The notes beneath the pieces were generated by a model, which searched no databases, was not told the DNA's origin, and saw only the letters and a program-made list of their open reading frames with translations. Of a stretch of 64,000 nt of DNA, positions 55,813 to 64,000 are shown in pieces. A program made the position numbers and the translations under genes. Each line of letters begins with the position of its first letter. The first letter of the stretch is position 1. This stretch comes from Nocardioides furvisabuli (GTDB lineage: Bacteria > Actinomycetota > Actinomycetes > Propionibacteriales > Nocardioidaceae): contig NZ_JAIGQB010000009.1 of assembly GCF_021083185.1 (NCBI RefSeq), forward strand, positions 1-64,000, in the 5' to 3' direction.

Positions 55813-56988
55813 TCAGCCCTGGAAGGCGTCGCGGAGCCGGCCGAACATCCCCCTGGTCGGGGCCTCGTTCTGACCGTCCGGCGACTCCTCGCCGCGGATG
55901 GCGGCGAGCTCGCGCAGGAGCTCCTCCTGGCGCGGGTCGAGCCGCGTCGGGGTGTCGACCTTGATGCTGACCACGAGGTCGCCGCGGCCACCGCGCAGGC
56001 TCGGCACGCCGAAGCCGCGGATCACCTGCTCGCTCCCCGACTGGGTGCCGGGGCGGACGTCGAGGTCGTACGTCGTGACCGGCTTCTCCTCGTCGGGGGT
56101 CTCCGCCGTCGACGTCAGGTCGGCCTCGAGCAGCGGCAGCGTGAGATGCGTGCCGAGCGCGGCGGCCGTCATCGGGAGCGAGATCGTGGTGTGGAGGTCG
56201 TTGCCGTGACGGGTGAAGGTCTTGTGCGGCTCGACGTGGATCTCGACGTAGAGGTCGCCGGCGGGACCGCCGCCGGGGCCGACCTCCCCCTGGCCGGTGA
56301 GCTGGACGCGGGTGCCGTGGTCGACGCCGGCGGGGATCTTCACCGTCAGCGTGCGGCGCGAGCGGACCCGACCGTCGCCGGAGCACTCGCGGCACGGGTC
56401 GGGGATGACCGAGCCGAAGCCGCGGCACGCCGCGCAGGGACGCAGCGTCCGGATCTCGCCGAGGAAGGAGCGCTGCACGACCGCGACCTCTCCCTGGCCG
56501 TGGCAGGTCTCGCAGGCGACGGGCTTCGTGCCGGGCGCAGTGCCCTCGCCGTCGCAGGTCTCGCACGTGAGGGCCGTGTCGACCTTGAGGTCGCGGGTGA
56601 CGCCGAAGGCGGCCTCGGCGAGCGTGACGTCGAGGCGGATGAGGGCGTCCTGGCCGCGGCGGGCACGCGAGCGAGGGCCGCGCGACTGACCGCCGCCGGG
56701 CGCGCCGCCACCGAAGAACGCGTCCATGATGTCGGTGAAGCTGAAGCCCTGGCCGGCACCGCCGAAGCCCTGGCTGAAGGCGTCGCCGCCACGGTCGTAG
56801 GCCTGCCGCTTGCCGGGGTCGCTCAGCACCTCGTAGGCGCGCGAGACGTCCTTGAACCGCTCCTGCGTCTCCGGGTCGGGGTTGACGTCGGGGTGCAGCT
56901 GGCGGGCCAGCCTGCGGTAGGCCTTCTTGATCTCGTCGGCGCTGGCGTCACGCGAGACGCCGAGGATCTCGTAGGGGTCCTGGGTCAC
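55813..56988 (-). CDS. dnaJ: chaperone DnaJ (DnaJ2 type)
   Basis: Hsp40 co-chaperone for DnaK (391 residues). J domain at 1-70 with the HPD motif ([20 protein letters not shown]), a Gly-rich region with the aromatic [20 protein letters not shown], and four Cys-rich zinc repeats ([32 protein letters not shown]). It overlaps hrcA by four bases and is thus controlled with it by the CIRCE element. Confidence 0.96.
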   Translation of the reverse strand: MTQDPYEILGVSRDASADEIKKAYRRLARQLHPDVNPDPETQERFKDVSRAYEVLSDPGKRQAYDRGGDAFSQGFGGAGQGFSFTDIMDAFFGGGAPGGGQSRGPRSRARRGQDALIRLDVTLAEAAFGVTRDLKVDTALTCETCDGEGTAPGTKPVACETCHGQGEVAVVQRSFLGEIRTLRPCAACRGFGSVIPDPCRECSGDGRVRSRRTLTVKIPAGVDHGTRVQLTGQGEVGPGGGPAGDLYVEIHVEPHKTFTRHGNDLHTTISLPMTAAALGTHLTLPLLEADLTSTAETPDEEKPVTTYDLDVRPGTQSGSEQVIRGFGVPSLRGGRGDLVVSIKVDTPTRLDPRQEELLRELAAIRGEESPDGQNEAPTRGMFGRLRDAFQG

Positions 56989-58007
56989 TGGTTTCCTTCA
57001 TCGAGGATCCGCGAGACGTAGCGCGCGACCGCGCGCACGGCTGCCATGGATCCGGGGTAGTCCATCCGGGTGGGTCCGACCACGCCGAGGGAGCCGAGGT
57101 GGAACTCCTGCGGTCCGTAGCCGGTGGCCACGACGCTGGTCGCGGCGAGCTCTGAGTAGGGGCCTTCGTGCCCGATGCGCACGGTGAGGGCGTCGACGCC
57201 CGACTCCCCCAGCAGCTTGAGCAGCACAACGTGCTCCTCGAGCGCCTCGAGCAGGGGGCGTACGGCGGTGTCGAAGTCGCCGTAGCGGGCGAGGTTGGCG
57301 GTGCCGCTGACCGCGACGCGCTCGTCGCTGCGGTGGTCGGACATCGCCTCCGCCAGCACGCCGACGACGGCGCGCGCGGTGTCGACCTGCTCGGGGCGCA
57401 CGGCCTCGGGCAGCTCGCCCAGCGCGGCGGCGGCCGCCGCGATCTGCACGCCGGCAGACGCCTGGTTGACCGCGACTCGCAGCTCGGCCAGGTCGGTGTC
57501 GACGACCGGTGCGTCGAGCTCGACGAGGCGCTGCTCGACCCGGCCGGTGCTGAGGATCAGGATCACCATCACCCGGGTCGGGGTGAGCGCGACGAGCTCG
57601 ACGTGGCGCACGGTCGAGCGGGAGAGCGTGGGGTACTGGACGATGGCGACCTGGCGGGTCAGCTGGCTCAGCAGCCGCACCGACTTCTGCACCACGTCGT
57701 CGAGGTCGACCGCGCCGTCGAGCAGCGTGGAGATGGCGCGGCGCTCGGCCACGCTCATCGGCTTGAGGGTGGCGAGCCTGTCGACGAAGAGCCGGTAGCC
57801 CTTGTCGGTGGGAACCCGGCCCGCGCTCGTGTGGGGCTGGTGGATGTAGCCCTCGTCCTCCAGCGCTGCCATGTCGTTGCGCACCGTGGCCGGCGAGACG
57901 CCCAGTCCGTGGCGCTCGACGAGGGCCTTGGAACCCACCGGCTCCTCGGTCGCGACGTAGTCCTCCACGATGGCGCGCAGCACGTCGAGCTTGCGGTCGT
58001 CGACCAC
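56985..58007 (-). CDS. hrcA: heat-inducible repressor HrcA
   Basis: Repressor of class I heat-shock genes; binds CIRCE (340 residues). N-terminal winged helix with [20 protein letters not shown] and [20 protein letters not shown]. The GTG at 58007 is chosen because AGGAGGG lies seven bases upstream and the family N-terminus fits; a GTG at 58028 falls inside the CIRCE element and is rejected. Candidate -10 TAGAGT lies at 58053-58048, so CIRCE covers the start of transcription. Confidence 0.95.
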   Translation of the reverse strand: MVDDRKLDVLRAIVEDYVATEEPVGSKALVERHGLGVSPATVRNDMAALEDEGYIHQPHTSAGRVPTDKGYRLFVDRLATLKPMSVAERRAISTLLDGAVDLDDVVQKSVRLLSQLTRQVAIVQYPTLSRSTVRHVELVALTPTRVMVILILSTGRVEQRLVELDAPVVDTDLAELRVAVNQASAGVQIAAAAAALGELPEAVRPEQVDTARAVVGVLAEAMSDHRSDERVAVSGTANLARYGDFDTAVRPLLEALEEHVVLLKLLGESGVDALTVRIGHEGPYSELAATSVVATGYGPQEFHLGSLGVVGPTRMDYPGSMAAVRAVARYVSRILDEGNQ

Positions 58008-58021
58008 GTCCGCCCTCCTCG

Positions 58022-58048
58022 CTGGCACTCGTCAAACCGGAGTGCCAA
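58022..58048. promoter_or_regulatory. CIRCE element (HrcA operator)
   Basis: CTGGCACTC (58022-58030), nine bases, GAGTGCCAA (58040-58048): the classic 9-N9-9 inverted repeat with one mismatch between the outermost bases. It lies directly upstream of the hrcA ribosome-binding site and, on the other side, covers the -35 area of the divergent metallo-hydrolase gene. Confidence 0.93.
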
Positions 58049-58077
58049 CTCTACTAGCAGCCCGTAGTGTCGCGGAC

Positions 58078-58941
58078 ATGCCCGACGACACCCCGCGGTT
58101 CGAGGAAGTGGCGCCCCGCGTGTGGGTGGCGCACTACGACTGGATGCACGTCAACATCACGCTCGTCGGCGGCTCGGACGGCCTGGTGATGGTCGACTCC
58201 CACGGGTCCGCCGCACAGGCGCGGATCGTGGCCGACGACGTACGCCGCCTCGGCGCCGGCCCGCTCACCGCGCTGGTCAACACCCACGAGCACTGGGACC
58301 ACCACTTCGGCAACGCGACCATGGTCGAGCAGTTCGGCGAGATGCCGGTCCACGCCACCGAGTGGGCCCGCGACCACGTCGAGGAGTCCGCGCAGCGCAC
58401 GTTCGAGGACTTCGAGCAGCGCGTCGACGACCCGCGGCGCGAGGAGGTCCTCGCCACCACGCTCCACCTGCCCGACCGCACCTTCTCGTCCGCCGTCCAG
58501 CTCGACCTCGGCGACCGGGCCGTCGAGCTGATCCACCCCGGCCGGGGTCACACCGCCGGGGACCTCGTGGTCCGTGTGCCGGACGCCGACGTCATCGTCG
58601 GCGGCGACCTGGTCGAGGAGTCCGACCCGCCCTTCATCGGCGACGACTCCTGGCCACTCGAGTGGCCAGGGACCCTCGACCTCGTCGTCGGGCTGATGAC
58701 CGACGACACCATCGTGGTGCCCGGCCACGGCAAGGTGGTGGACAAGGACTTCGTCCAGGACCAGCGCATCGAGCTCGGGATCATCGCCGAGACGATCCGC
58801 GACCTCGCCTCGCGCGGCGTGCCCGAGTCGCAGGCCCTCGACGTCGGCGAGTGGCCGTGGGAGCGTGAGCGGCTCGTGAGCGCCGTGCGTCTGGGCTACG
58901 CGCACCTGCCGCGCGGGCAGAAGCGCCTCCCGATGGCGTGA
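58078..58941 (+). CDS. metallo-beta-lactamase fold hydrolase
   Basis: A 287-residue MBL-fold enzyme. The zinc motif is NTHEHWDHHFGN; further ligands are His in HPGRGHTAGDLVV, Asp in VIVGGDLVEE, and His in VVPGHGKVV. Substrate unknown. TAGTGT lies seven bases upstream of the ATG (58065-58070), so the transcript is leaderless, with CIRCE over its -35 region. Confidence 0.9.
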   Translation: MPDDTPRFEEVAPRVWVAHYDWMHVNITLVGGSDGLVMVDSHGSAAQARIVADDVRRLGAGPLTALVNTHEHWDHHFGNATMVEQFGEMPVHATEWARDHVEESAQRTFEDFEQRVDDPRREEVLATTLHLPDRTFSSAVQLDLGDRAVELIHPGRGHTAGDLVVRVPDADVIVGGDLVEESDPPFIGDDSWPLEWPGTLDLVVGLMTDDTIVVPGHGKVVDKDFVQDQRIELGIIAETIRDLASRGVPESQALDVGEWPWERERLVSAVRLGYAHLPRGQKRLPMA

Positions 58942-58994
58942 GCCCACCCTCCGGGGGCTGGTCCCGCGGCTCGGGGGCCAGTAGGACTGACGGC

Positions 58995-59327
58995 ATGAGC
59001 GACCACAGCGAGACCCCGACCGACCCCACCGCCTCCACCGAGAGCCCCACCGCCGGCAGCGGCACCAGCCCGGCCGACTCCGACCACGAGGGCGCCACGG
59101 CGTCCCCCGACGACGCGACCCTGGGCGGAATCTCCGACGACCAGCTGCCCGAGGACCTCCAGCCGGGCGAGGACAACCCTCTCGCCGAGCCGCTGGACCC
59201 GGACGCGGAGGAGACCAAGAGCCGCGAGGAGCTGGAGATGGACGCCACGCAGGACGAGGACGAAGCCATCGCCGGCGGCGACGAGGGCGGCGAAGGGTCC
59301 CAGGGCGCCGGCATCTCGCAGGGCTGA
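58995..59327 (+). CDS. small acidic, low-complexity protein
   Basis: A 110-residue hydrophilic protein very rich in Asp, Glu, Ser and Gly, with no hydrophobic core, signal peptide or Cys; probably intrinsically disordered. I do not recognise a family. It is 53 bases downstream of the MBL gene on the same strand. Its strongly acidic codon pattern (GAC/GAG) matches neighbouring genes, so it looks genuine. Confidence 0.65.
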   Translation: MSDHSETPTDPTASTESPTAGSGTSPADSDHEGATASPDDATLGGISDDQLPEDLQPGEDNPLAEPLDPDAEETKSREELEMDATQDEDEAIAGGDEGGEGSQGAGISQG

Positions 59328-59404
59328 CTCCCCGGCGCTGCCGTCTTCTGCTCTGCACGGCGTGGCCTCCCCCGATGCGGGCCCTAGGTCCATAACGTGG
59401 TCCG

Positions 59405-60253
59405 GTGCCTCTCGATCGCTACGGAACCGACGTCCTGTCCACCGACTGGCGCGCCCCGAAGAACGGCCGCGCCGTCGAGGTCCCGACCGAGCTGGGCATG
59501 GTCGTCGAGGAGGTCACCACCGACTGGTGCGGCGAGGTGGTCGCCGTCGACCGCGACATCGACACCCTCACGCTGGAGGACCGGCGCGGCAAGCGGCGTA
59601 CGTTCCCCCTGGGTCCGGGCTTCCTGCTCGAGGGCAGGCCGGTGATCCTCACCCGGCCCGTCCGCGGCAGCGCCCCCGCCGCCCCGACCCGTACGGCGTC
59701 CGGGTCCGTCGCGGTCCACGGCGCCAAGGCCCGGGTCGCACGCGCCAGCCGCATCTTCGTCGAGGGCCGCCACGACGCCGAGCTGGTCGAGAAGGTGTGG
59801 GGTGACGACCTGCGCATCGAGGGCGTCGTGGTCGAGTACCTCGGCGGAGTCGACGACCTCGCCGACCACCTGCGCGACTTCGGGCCGGGGCCGCAGCGAC
59901 GGGTCGGCGTGCTCGTGGACCACCTCGTCCCGGGCTCGAAGGAAGCCCGGATCGCGCAGGGCATCGCGAGGTCGCCCGTCGGCAAGCACGTCCTGGTGGT
60001 CGGCCACCCGTTCATCGACGTCTGGCAGGCGGTCAAGCCCGAGCGCCTCGGCATCCCGCGCTGGCCCGCCGTACCCAAGGGCATCGACTGGAAGACCGGC
60101 ACGTGCCAGCAGCTCGGCTGGCCGCACCGCAACCAGGCCGACATCGCGCGGGCGTGGAAGCACATCCTGGGCCGCGTGACGTCGTACGCCGACCTCGAGC
60201 CCGCGCTCCTCGGGCGGGTCGAGGAGCTCATCGACTTCACGACGCAGCCCTGA
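59405..60253 (+). CDS. DUF3097 protein
   Basis: A 282-residue soluble protein of the actinobacterial DUF3097 family, function unknown. Conserved segments: RYGTDVLSTDWRAP at the N-terminus, RIFVEGRHDAELVEKVWGDD (TOPRIM-like glutamate region), VLVDHLVPGSKEARIA and DWKTGTCQQLGWPHRNQADI. The acidic pattern with VEGRHDAE and LVDHL suggests a TOPRIM-related fold. TAACGT six bases before the GTG (59393-59398) suggests a leaderless mRNA. Confidence 0.88.
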   Translation: MPLDRYGTDVLSTDWRAPKNGRAVEVPTELGMVVEEVTTDWCGEVVAVDRDIDTLTLEDRRGKRRTFPLGPGFLLEGRPVILTRPVRGSAPAAPTRTASGSVAVHGAKARVARASRIFVEGRHDAELVEKVWGDDLRIEGVVVEYLGGVDDLADHLRDFGPGPQRRVGVLVDHLVPGSKEARIAQGIARSPVGKHVLVVGHPFIDVWQAVKPERLGIPRWPAVPKGIDWKTGTCQQLGWPHRNQADIARAWKHILGRVTSYADLEPALLGRVEELIDFTTQP

Positions 60254-60278
60254 GGGTCCGAGGTTCCATATCGAAGCT

Positions 60279-60314
60279 GGAGCCTCACCCCCGATGCTTC
60301 GGGGTGGAGGCTCC
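60279..60314. repeat. imperfect inverted repeat between convergent genes
   Basis: GGAGCCTCACCCC (60279-60291) pairs with GGGGTGGAGGCTCC (60301-60314) with one bulged base and a short loop. It directly follows the DUF3097 gene and probably terminates it; it could also be part of an interspersed repeat together with the adjacent palindrome. Confidence 0.6.
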
Positions 60315-60315
60315 A

Positions 60316-60339
60316 CTTTCCCCGGGTACCCGGGGAAAG
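60316..60339. repeat. 24-bp perfect palindrome
   Basis: CTTTCCCCGGGT is followed directly by its reverse complement, with no loop. It lies between the convergent DUF3097 and hemW genes, 44 bases from the hemW stop. A cruciform, bidirectional terminator or mobile REP-like unit are all possible. No second copy is in this window. Confidence 0.8.
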
Positions 60340-60383
60340 CAACCGATGGGGCGAGCCACCAGGACGACGAGCGCCGATGGGCC

Positions 60384-61622
60384 TCAGTCGACGAGGTCGC
60401 GCACCACGGCGTCGGCGAGGAGCCGGCCACGGGCGGTCAGCACGAGCCGCTCGGTGGCGAGCTCGACGAGGCCGTCCGCCACGAGGCGGGCGACCTGGGC
60501 ACGCCCGGTGGCCTCGAGCGCGGTGACCGGGAGGCCGTCCACGAGACGGATCTCGAGCAGCACGCGCTCCACCCGCTGGTCGCGGTAGCCGAGCACCTCG
60601 CGCGCGAGCGCCGGTGAGACGCCGCGCGCCAGGCGATCGGCGTACGCCGTGGGGTGCTTGACGTTCCACCAGCGGGTGCCGCCGACGTGGGAGTGCGCAC
60701 CGGGGCCGACGCCCCACCAGTGCCCGCCAGTCCAGTAGAGCATGTTGTGCCGGCAGCGGTGCTGGGGCGACGTGGCCCAGTTGGACACCTCGTACCACGC
60801 GAGCCCGGCGGCGCCGAAGCGCTCGTCGGCGAGCTGGTACTTGTCGGCGAGGTCGTCCTCGTCGGGCATCGGCAGCTCGCCGCGCTTGACCTGCCTGGCC
60901 AGCGCGGTGCCGTCCTCGACGATGAGCGAGTAGGCCGAGACGTGGTCCGGCTCGCACGCCAGCGCCGCCTCGACGGACGTCTCCCAGTCCGCGAGCGACT
61001 CCCCCGGCGTGCCGTAGATGAGGTCGAGGCTGATGTCGTCGAAGCCCGCCTGCCGCGCCCAGTCGACGGCCGCCGGCACCCGCATCGGGTCGTGGGTGCG
61101 GTCGAGGGTGCGCAGGACGTGGTCGACGGCCGACTGCATGCCGAAGCTGATGCGGTTGAAGCCCGCGGTCCGCAGCTCCTCGAGGTCCCACGCGGCGACG
61201 CTGTCGGGGTTGGCCTCGGTGGTGATCTCCACACCGTCGGCCAGACCGAACTCGGCGGCCGCGCTGGCCACGATCGCGCCGAGGTCGGCGGGCTTCAGCA
61301 GCGTCGGCGTGCCGCCGCCGAAGAAGATCGTCTCGATCTCGACGTCGCGGTGGCCCAGCACCTGGCGGGCGAAGCGGATCTCGCGGATGGCCGCCTCCGC
61401 GTACGACGACCGGCTGGCGCCGACCTCGTCACCGAGCTCGTGGGCGGTGTAGGTGTTGAAGTCGCAGTAGCCGCAGCGCACGCTGCAGAACGGGACGTGG
61501 ACGTAGAGGCCGAAGGGCTTGCGGCCGAGCTCGGCCCATGCCTCGTCGGGCAGCAGGCCGTCCTCGGGTGCGACGTCGCCGTCGGGTTGCGCGGGGGGCA
61601 CGCCGGTATCCAACCACGCCAC
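60384..61622 (-). CDS. hemW: HemW-like radical SAM protein (heme chaperone)
   Basis: Radical SAM protein of 412 residues related to coproporphyrinogen oxidase HemN but of the HemW type, thought to carry heme to target proteins. The 4Fe-4S site is CSVRCGYC in YVHVPFCSVRCGYCDFNTYT; TIFFGGGTPTLL follows. A HemN-type C-terminal domain is present. GTG start. The close pairing with DUF3097 is common in actinobacteria. Confidence 0.93.
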   Translation of the reverse strand: MAWLDTGVPPAQPDGDVAPEDGLLPDEAWAELGRKPFGLYVHVPFCSVRCGYCDFNTYTAHELGDEVGASRSSYAEAAIREIRFARQVLGHRDVEIETIFFGGGTPTLLKPADLGAIVASAAAEFGLADGVEITTEANPDSVAAWDLEELRTAGFNRISFGMQSAVDHVLRTLDRTHDPMRVPAAVDWARQAGFDDISLDLIYGTPGESLADWETSVEAALACEPDHVSAYSLIVEDGTALARQVKRGELPMPDEDDLADKYQLADERFGAAGLAWYEVSNWATSPQHRCRHNMLYWTGGHWWGVGPGAHSHVGGTRWWNVKHPTAYADRLARGVSPALAREVLGYRDQRVERVLLEIRLVDGLPVTALEATGRAQVARLVADGLVELATERLVLTARGRLLADAVVRDLVD

Positions 61623-61677
61623 AGACGCCGAACGGGTGCCAGTGGTCTCCCACCGGCACCCGTTCGCGGACGACGTG

Positions 61678-63498
61678 TCAGGCGTACATCTCGTCGATGA
61701 GTGCCTGGTGGTTGACCTGGACGACGTTGCGCTTGACCTTCATCGAGGGGGTCAGCTCGCCCGACTCGACCGAGAGGTCGTGGTCGAGGAGCTTCCACTT
61801 CTTGATGGTCTCCCACCGGTTGAGGTGGCTGTTGAGCTCGTCGACGTAGCCGGCGACCATCGCGTGGACGGCCTCGGACTGGACGATCTCCGTGTAGGAC
61901 GCACCGCTCATGCCGTTGGCCTCGGCCCAGCCCGTCATCGCGTCGGGGTCGAGGGTCACGAGGGCGACGCAGTAGTTGCGGTCCTCGCCGAACACCATGA
62001 ACTGGCTGGCGTAGGGGCACACGGCCTTGAACTTCGACTCGATCGCCGGGGGGGCGATGTACTTGCCGCCGGAGGTCTTGAAGAGCTCCTTGATCCGGCC
62101 GGTGATGACCAGGTGGCCGTCCTCGTCCAGCGCACCCTTGTCACCGGTGTGCAGCCAGCCGTCGCTGGTGAGCGTCCGCGACGTCTCCTCGGGGAGGTTG
62201 TGGTAGCCGTCCATGACGCCGGGGCCCTTGATCATGACCTCGTCGTTGTCGCCGAGCTTCACCTCGCTGCCCGGGAAGACCGGCCCGACCGTGCCGAACT
62301 TGTTGCGGTCGGGGTGGTTCACGAACGATCCGGCCGAGGTCTCGGTCAGGCCGTAGCCCTCGAGGATGGTGATGCCGGCCGCCCCGAACCACTCGGCGAT
62401 GTCGCGGTTGAGCGCAGCGGCACCGGAGATGAAGAAGCGGACGCGTCCGCCGAACCGGTCGCGGACCTTGCTGAAGACGAGCTTGTCGAACAGGCCGTGC
62501 TTGACCTTGAGCCCGATCGGCACGGCCTTGCCCTCGCGCTTGAGGCGCTCGACCTCGAGGCCGGTGGCGAAGGCGGCCTTGAAGAGCTTCTCCTTCGCAC
62601 CGCCCTCGGCGGCCTGCATGGTGACGATGCGGCCGTGGGCCTTCTCGAAGATGCGAGGCGCAGCACCCATGAACGTGGGCTTCACGACGCCCAGGTTGTC
62701 GACGATCTTGTCGACCCGGCCGTCGATCGCGGCGGCGAAGCCGCACGCCATCTGCGTCGACATGAGCACCTTGCCGAACGAGTGGGCCATCGGCAGCCAG
62801 CGGAACTCCAGGTCGGTCTCGGACAGGATCCCCTGCGCGCGGATGGCCTCTCCCTCGTAGACCCACGACGAGTGGCGCAGGCGCACGCCCTTGGGGCGAC
62901 CGGTCGTGCCGGAGGTGTAGATGAGGGTCGCGAGCTGGTCGGGAGCGATCGAGGCCGACGTCGTACGCACGATGTCGGGCTGCTCGGCGAGCTTCTGCGC
63001 GCCCATCGCGGCCAGGTCGTCGAGCGAGATCACCCAGTCCCCGTCGGCCTTGCCCTCGAAGGTGACGACCTTGCTGACGTGGGGCAGCTCGGCGCGGTGC
63101 GCGACGAGCTTGGCGAGCTGCTCGTCGTCCTCGGCGAACACGACGCGGCTCTCGGAGTCGCCGAGGATGTAGACGGTGTCCTCGGCGTTGGTGGTCGGGT
63201 AGACCGTCGTGGTGGCACCGGCGGCACACATGATGGCCAGGTCGGCGAGGATCCACTCGTAGCGGGTGCCGGAGGCGATGCCGACACGCTGCTCGGGCTG
63301 GACACCCAGCGCGATCAGGCCCGCGGCGAGAGCCTCGACCTTGTCTCCTGCCTGCTTCCAGGTGACCGACTCCCACGCCTCGCCGCGCGGGAACCGGAAG
63401 GCCTCCGCGTCGGGGGTCGCGGTGACGCGGTCGAAGAACTGGACGGCCACGTTGGGCGGCATCGTGTCGAGGAAGGTCGTGTCGATCGTGGTCGGCAT
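61678..63498 (-). CDS. long-chain fatty-acid-CoA ligase (FadD15-like)
   Basis: AMP-forming acyl-CoA synthetase of 606 residues. P-loop-like LIYTSGTTGRPKGVRL, the ATP/adenylate motifs GYGLTETSAG and the hinge DGWLHTGDKGALDEDGHLVI, with C-terminal SGELTPSMKVKRN carrying the catalytic Lys region. It activates fatty acids for degradation or lipid synthesis. Upstream lie a strong hairpin (63522-63543) and an operator-like palindrome (63591-63602). Confidence 0.94.
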   Translation of the reverse strand: MPTTIDTTFLDTMPPNVAVQFFDRVTATPDAEAFRFPRGEAWESVTWKQAGDKVEALAAGLIALGVQPEQRVGIASGTRYEWILADLAIMCAAGATTTVYPTTNAEDTVYILGDSESRVVFAEDDEQLAKLVAHRAELPHVSKVVTFEGKADGDWVISLDDLAAMGAQKLAEQPDIVRTTSASIAPDQLATLIYTSGTTGRPKGVRLRHSSWVYEGEAIRAQGILSETDLEFRWLPMAHSFGKVLMSTQMACGFAAAIDGRVDKIVDNLGVVKPTFMGAAPRIFEKAHGRIVTMQAAEGGAKEKLFKAAFATGLEVERLKREGKAVPIGLKVKHGLFDKLVFSKVRDRFGGRVRFFISGAAALNRDIAEWFGAAGITILEGYGLTETSAGSFVNHPDRNKFGTVGPVFPGSEVKLGDNDEVMIKGPGVMDGYHNLPEETSRTLTSDGWLHTGDKGALDEDGHLVITGRIKELFKTSGGKYIAPPAIESKFKAVCPYASQFMVFGEDRNYCVALVTLDPDAMTGWAEANGMSGASYTEIVQSEAVHAMVAGYVDELNSHLNRWETIKKWKLLDHDLSVESGELTPSMKVKRNVVQVNHQALIDEMYA

Positions 63499-63521
63499 CT
63501 GTTACCTACTCATTCGTCTGT

Positions 63522-63543
63522 GCGTGACGCGGCAGCGTCACGC
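63522..63543 (-). promoter_or_regulatory. hairpin in the acyl-CoA synthetase leader
   Basis: Perfect 9-bp arms GCGTGACGC (63522-63530) and GCGTCACGC (63535-63543) with a four-base loop, 24 bases upstream of the ATG. Could be an operator or an RNA stem. Position near the start makes it likely to influence expression. Confidence 0.45.
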
Positions 63544-63590
63544 AGCGGGGCGTGCTGGGCTGACTTGGCTGTAACCTAGATCACTGTGTT

Positions 63591-63602
63591 TACCGAGCGG
63601 TA
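63591..63602. promoter_or_regulatory. operator-like palindrome upstream of the acyl-CoA synthetase
   Basis: TACCGAGCGGTA: arms TACCG/CGGTA with two central bases, inside a longer partly symmetric AT-richer stretch (GTTTACCG ... CGGTAGCAAAC). The form resembles sites of TetR-family regulators of fatty acid genes; no such regulator is in the window. Confidence 0.4.
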
Positions 63603-63673
63603 GCAAACACCCGCAATTGTCCGGACCTTGGCCACCGATTGCGACCTCCGACCTCTCCGTCAGGTCCCGGGGG

Positions 63674-64000
63674 TCAGTCCTGGACGGCCTTGGTGACCGC
63701 GACGCACCGCGTGATCCACTCCTGCTCGTCGCCGGTGAGCCGGCGGTCGGCCCGTCGGGCGTCCTGCACCGTCCACCCCGCGTTGAGCACCATCCGCACC
63801 ACCACCCAGTCCCGGGCCCGGTCCTCGTCGAGGCCGCCAGCGTCGACCACTGCGTGGAAGCGACGCCGCAGGCCGTCGCGCACCGAGCCGACGGCGCCCG
63901 GCCCGCTCAGCTCCTCCATCCGGTTCCAGAGCATGGGCGCCGGCTCGTAGTGCGGGTCGCCCGCCATCGGCTTGGGGTCGATGGCCACCCACTCGCCCGC
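63674..64000 (-). CDS. C-terminal part of an aminoglycoside/hydroxyurea phosphotransferase-like protein (partial)
   Basis: The frame is open to the window edge; 108 codons plus the stop are visible. The sequence AGEWVAIDPKPMAGDPHYEP holds the magnesium-binding DPKPxxGDPxYEPAP pattern of the APH(6)/streptomycin-phosphotransferase-like family, followed by MLWNRMEEL and a C-terminal helical part. The catalytic HGD loop should lie beyond the edge. Whether it gives resistance cannot be judged. Confidence 0.8.
   Translation of the reverse strand, partial: AGEWVAIDPKPMAGDPHYEPAPMLWNRMEELSGPGAVGSVRDGLRRRFHAVVDAGGLDEDRARDWVVVRMVLNAGWTVQDARRADRRLTGDEQEWITRCVAVTKAVQD

Noticed and set aside
58008..58028. 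HrcA start at the GTG at 58028
   Set aside because: This start codon lies within CIRCE; the GTG at 58007 has AGGAGGG at the right distance and gives the standard N-terminus.

Overview
The window comes from the chromosome of a high-GC Gram-positive actinobacterium, most likely a Nocardioides or close relative (Nocardioidaceae). The evidence is the very high GC content, frequent GTG starts, many leaderless starts of the form TANNNT-N6/7-start codon, a CIRCE/HrcA/DnaJ2 locus, a Zur-type zinc locus, genes for 10-methyl branched fatty acids, and the housekeeping order hrcA-dnaJ-rsmE ... phoH-ybeY-CNNM ... era ... leuA-recO ... uppS ... glyS-dus-dgt-dnaG seen in this group. Species assignment is an inference. 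No phage, transposase, CRISPR array or plasmid gene was found.

Left end (1-16.7 kb): the promoter and T-rich leader of an rRNA operon that reads leftward out of the window, tyrS, two tandem membrane Ser/Thr kinases, a CAU tRNA, an apparently frameshifted acetyltransferase gene, a DUF1800/DUF1501/PIG-L trio, a 5-oxoproline operon (ycsI-like, pxpC, pxpB, pxpA, NRAMP-like transporter) divergent from a GntR/FCD regulator with a clear operator, a secreted metzincin protease and tRNA-Asn.

Middle (16.7-44.4 kb): dnaG, a three-gene envelope module, dgt, a secreted SH3/peptidase-like protein, dus, glyS, the znuACB-zur zinc uptake operon behind two Zur-like boxes, uppS, recO, an alpha/beta hydrolase, and leuA with a leucine leader peptide and attenuator. 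Then comes a catabolic cluster: an ethanolamine-type permease divergent from a glutamine-synthetase-like enzyme, a gamma-glutamyl hydrolase, an aldehyde dehydrogenase, an SDR and a FadR-type regulator. Together these fit breakdown of ethanolamine or a similar amine through gamma-glutamylation instead of a Eut microcompartment.

Right end (44.4-64 kb): era, a siderophore-interacting protein, the bfaB/bfaA pair for 10-methyl fatty acids, a cytidine-deaminase-like remnant, a CNNM transporter, ybeY, phoH, a copper type II monooxygenase-like lipoprotein, a HIT protein, a GerMN lipoprotein, rsmE, dnaJ, hrcA with CIRCE, a metallo-hydrolase, DUF3097, hemW, a long-chain acyl-CoA synthetase, and the C-terminal end of an aminoglycoside-phosphotransferase-like gene cut by the window edge. 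The most useful leads are the glutamylation cluster, the NRAMP-like transporter that lacks the metal-binding motif, the Cu monooxygenase-like lipoprotein, the large number of leaderless genes, and the interspersed palindromic repeats.
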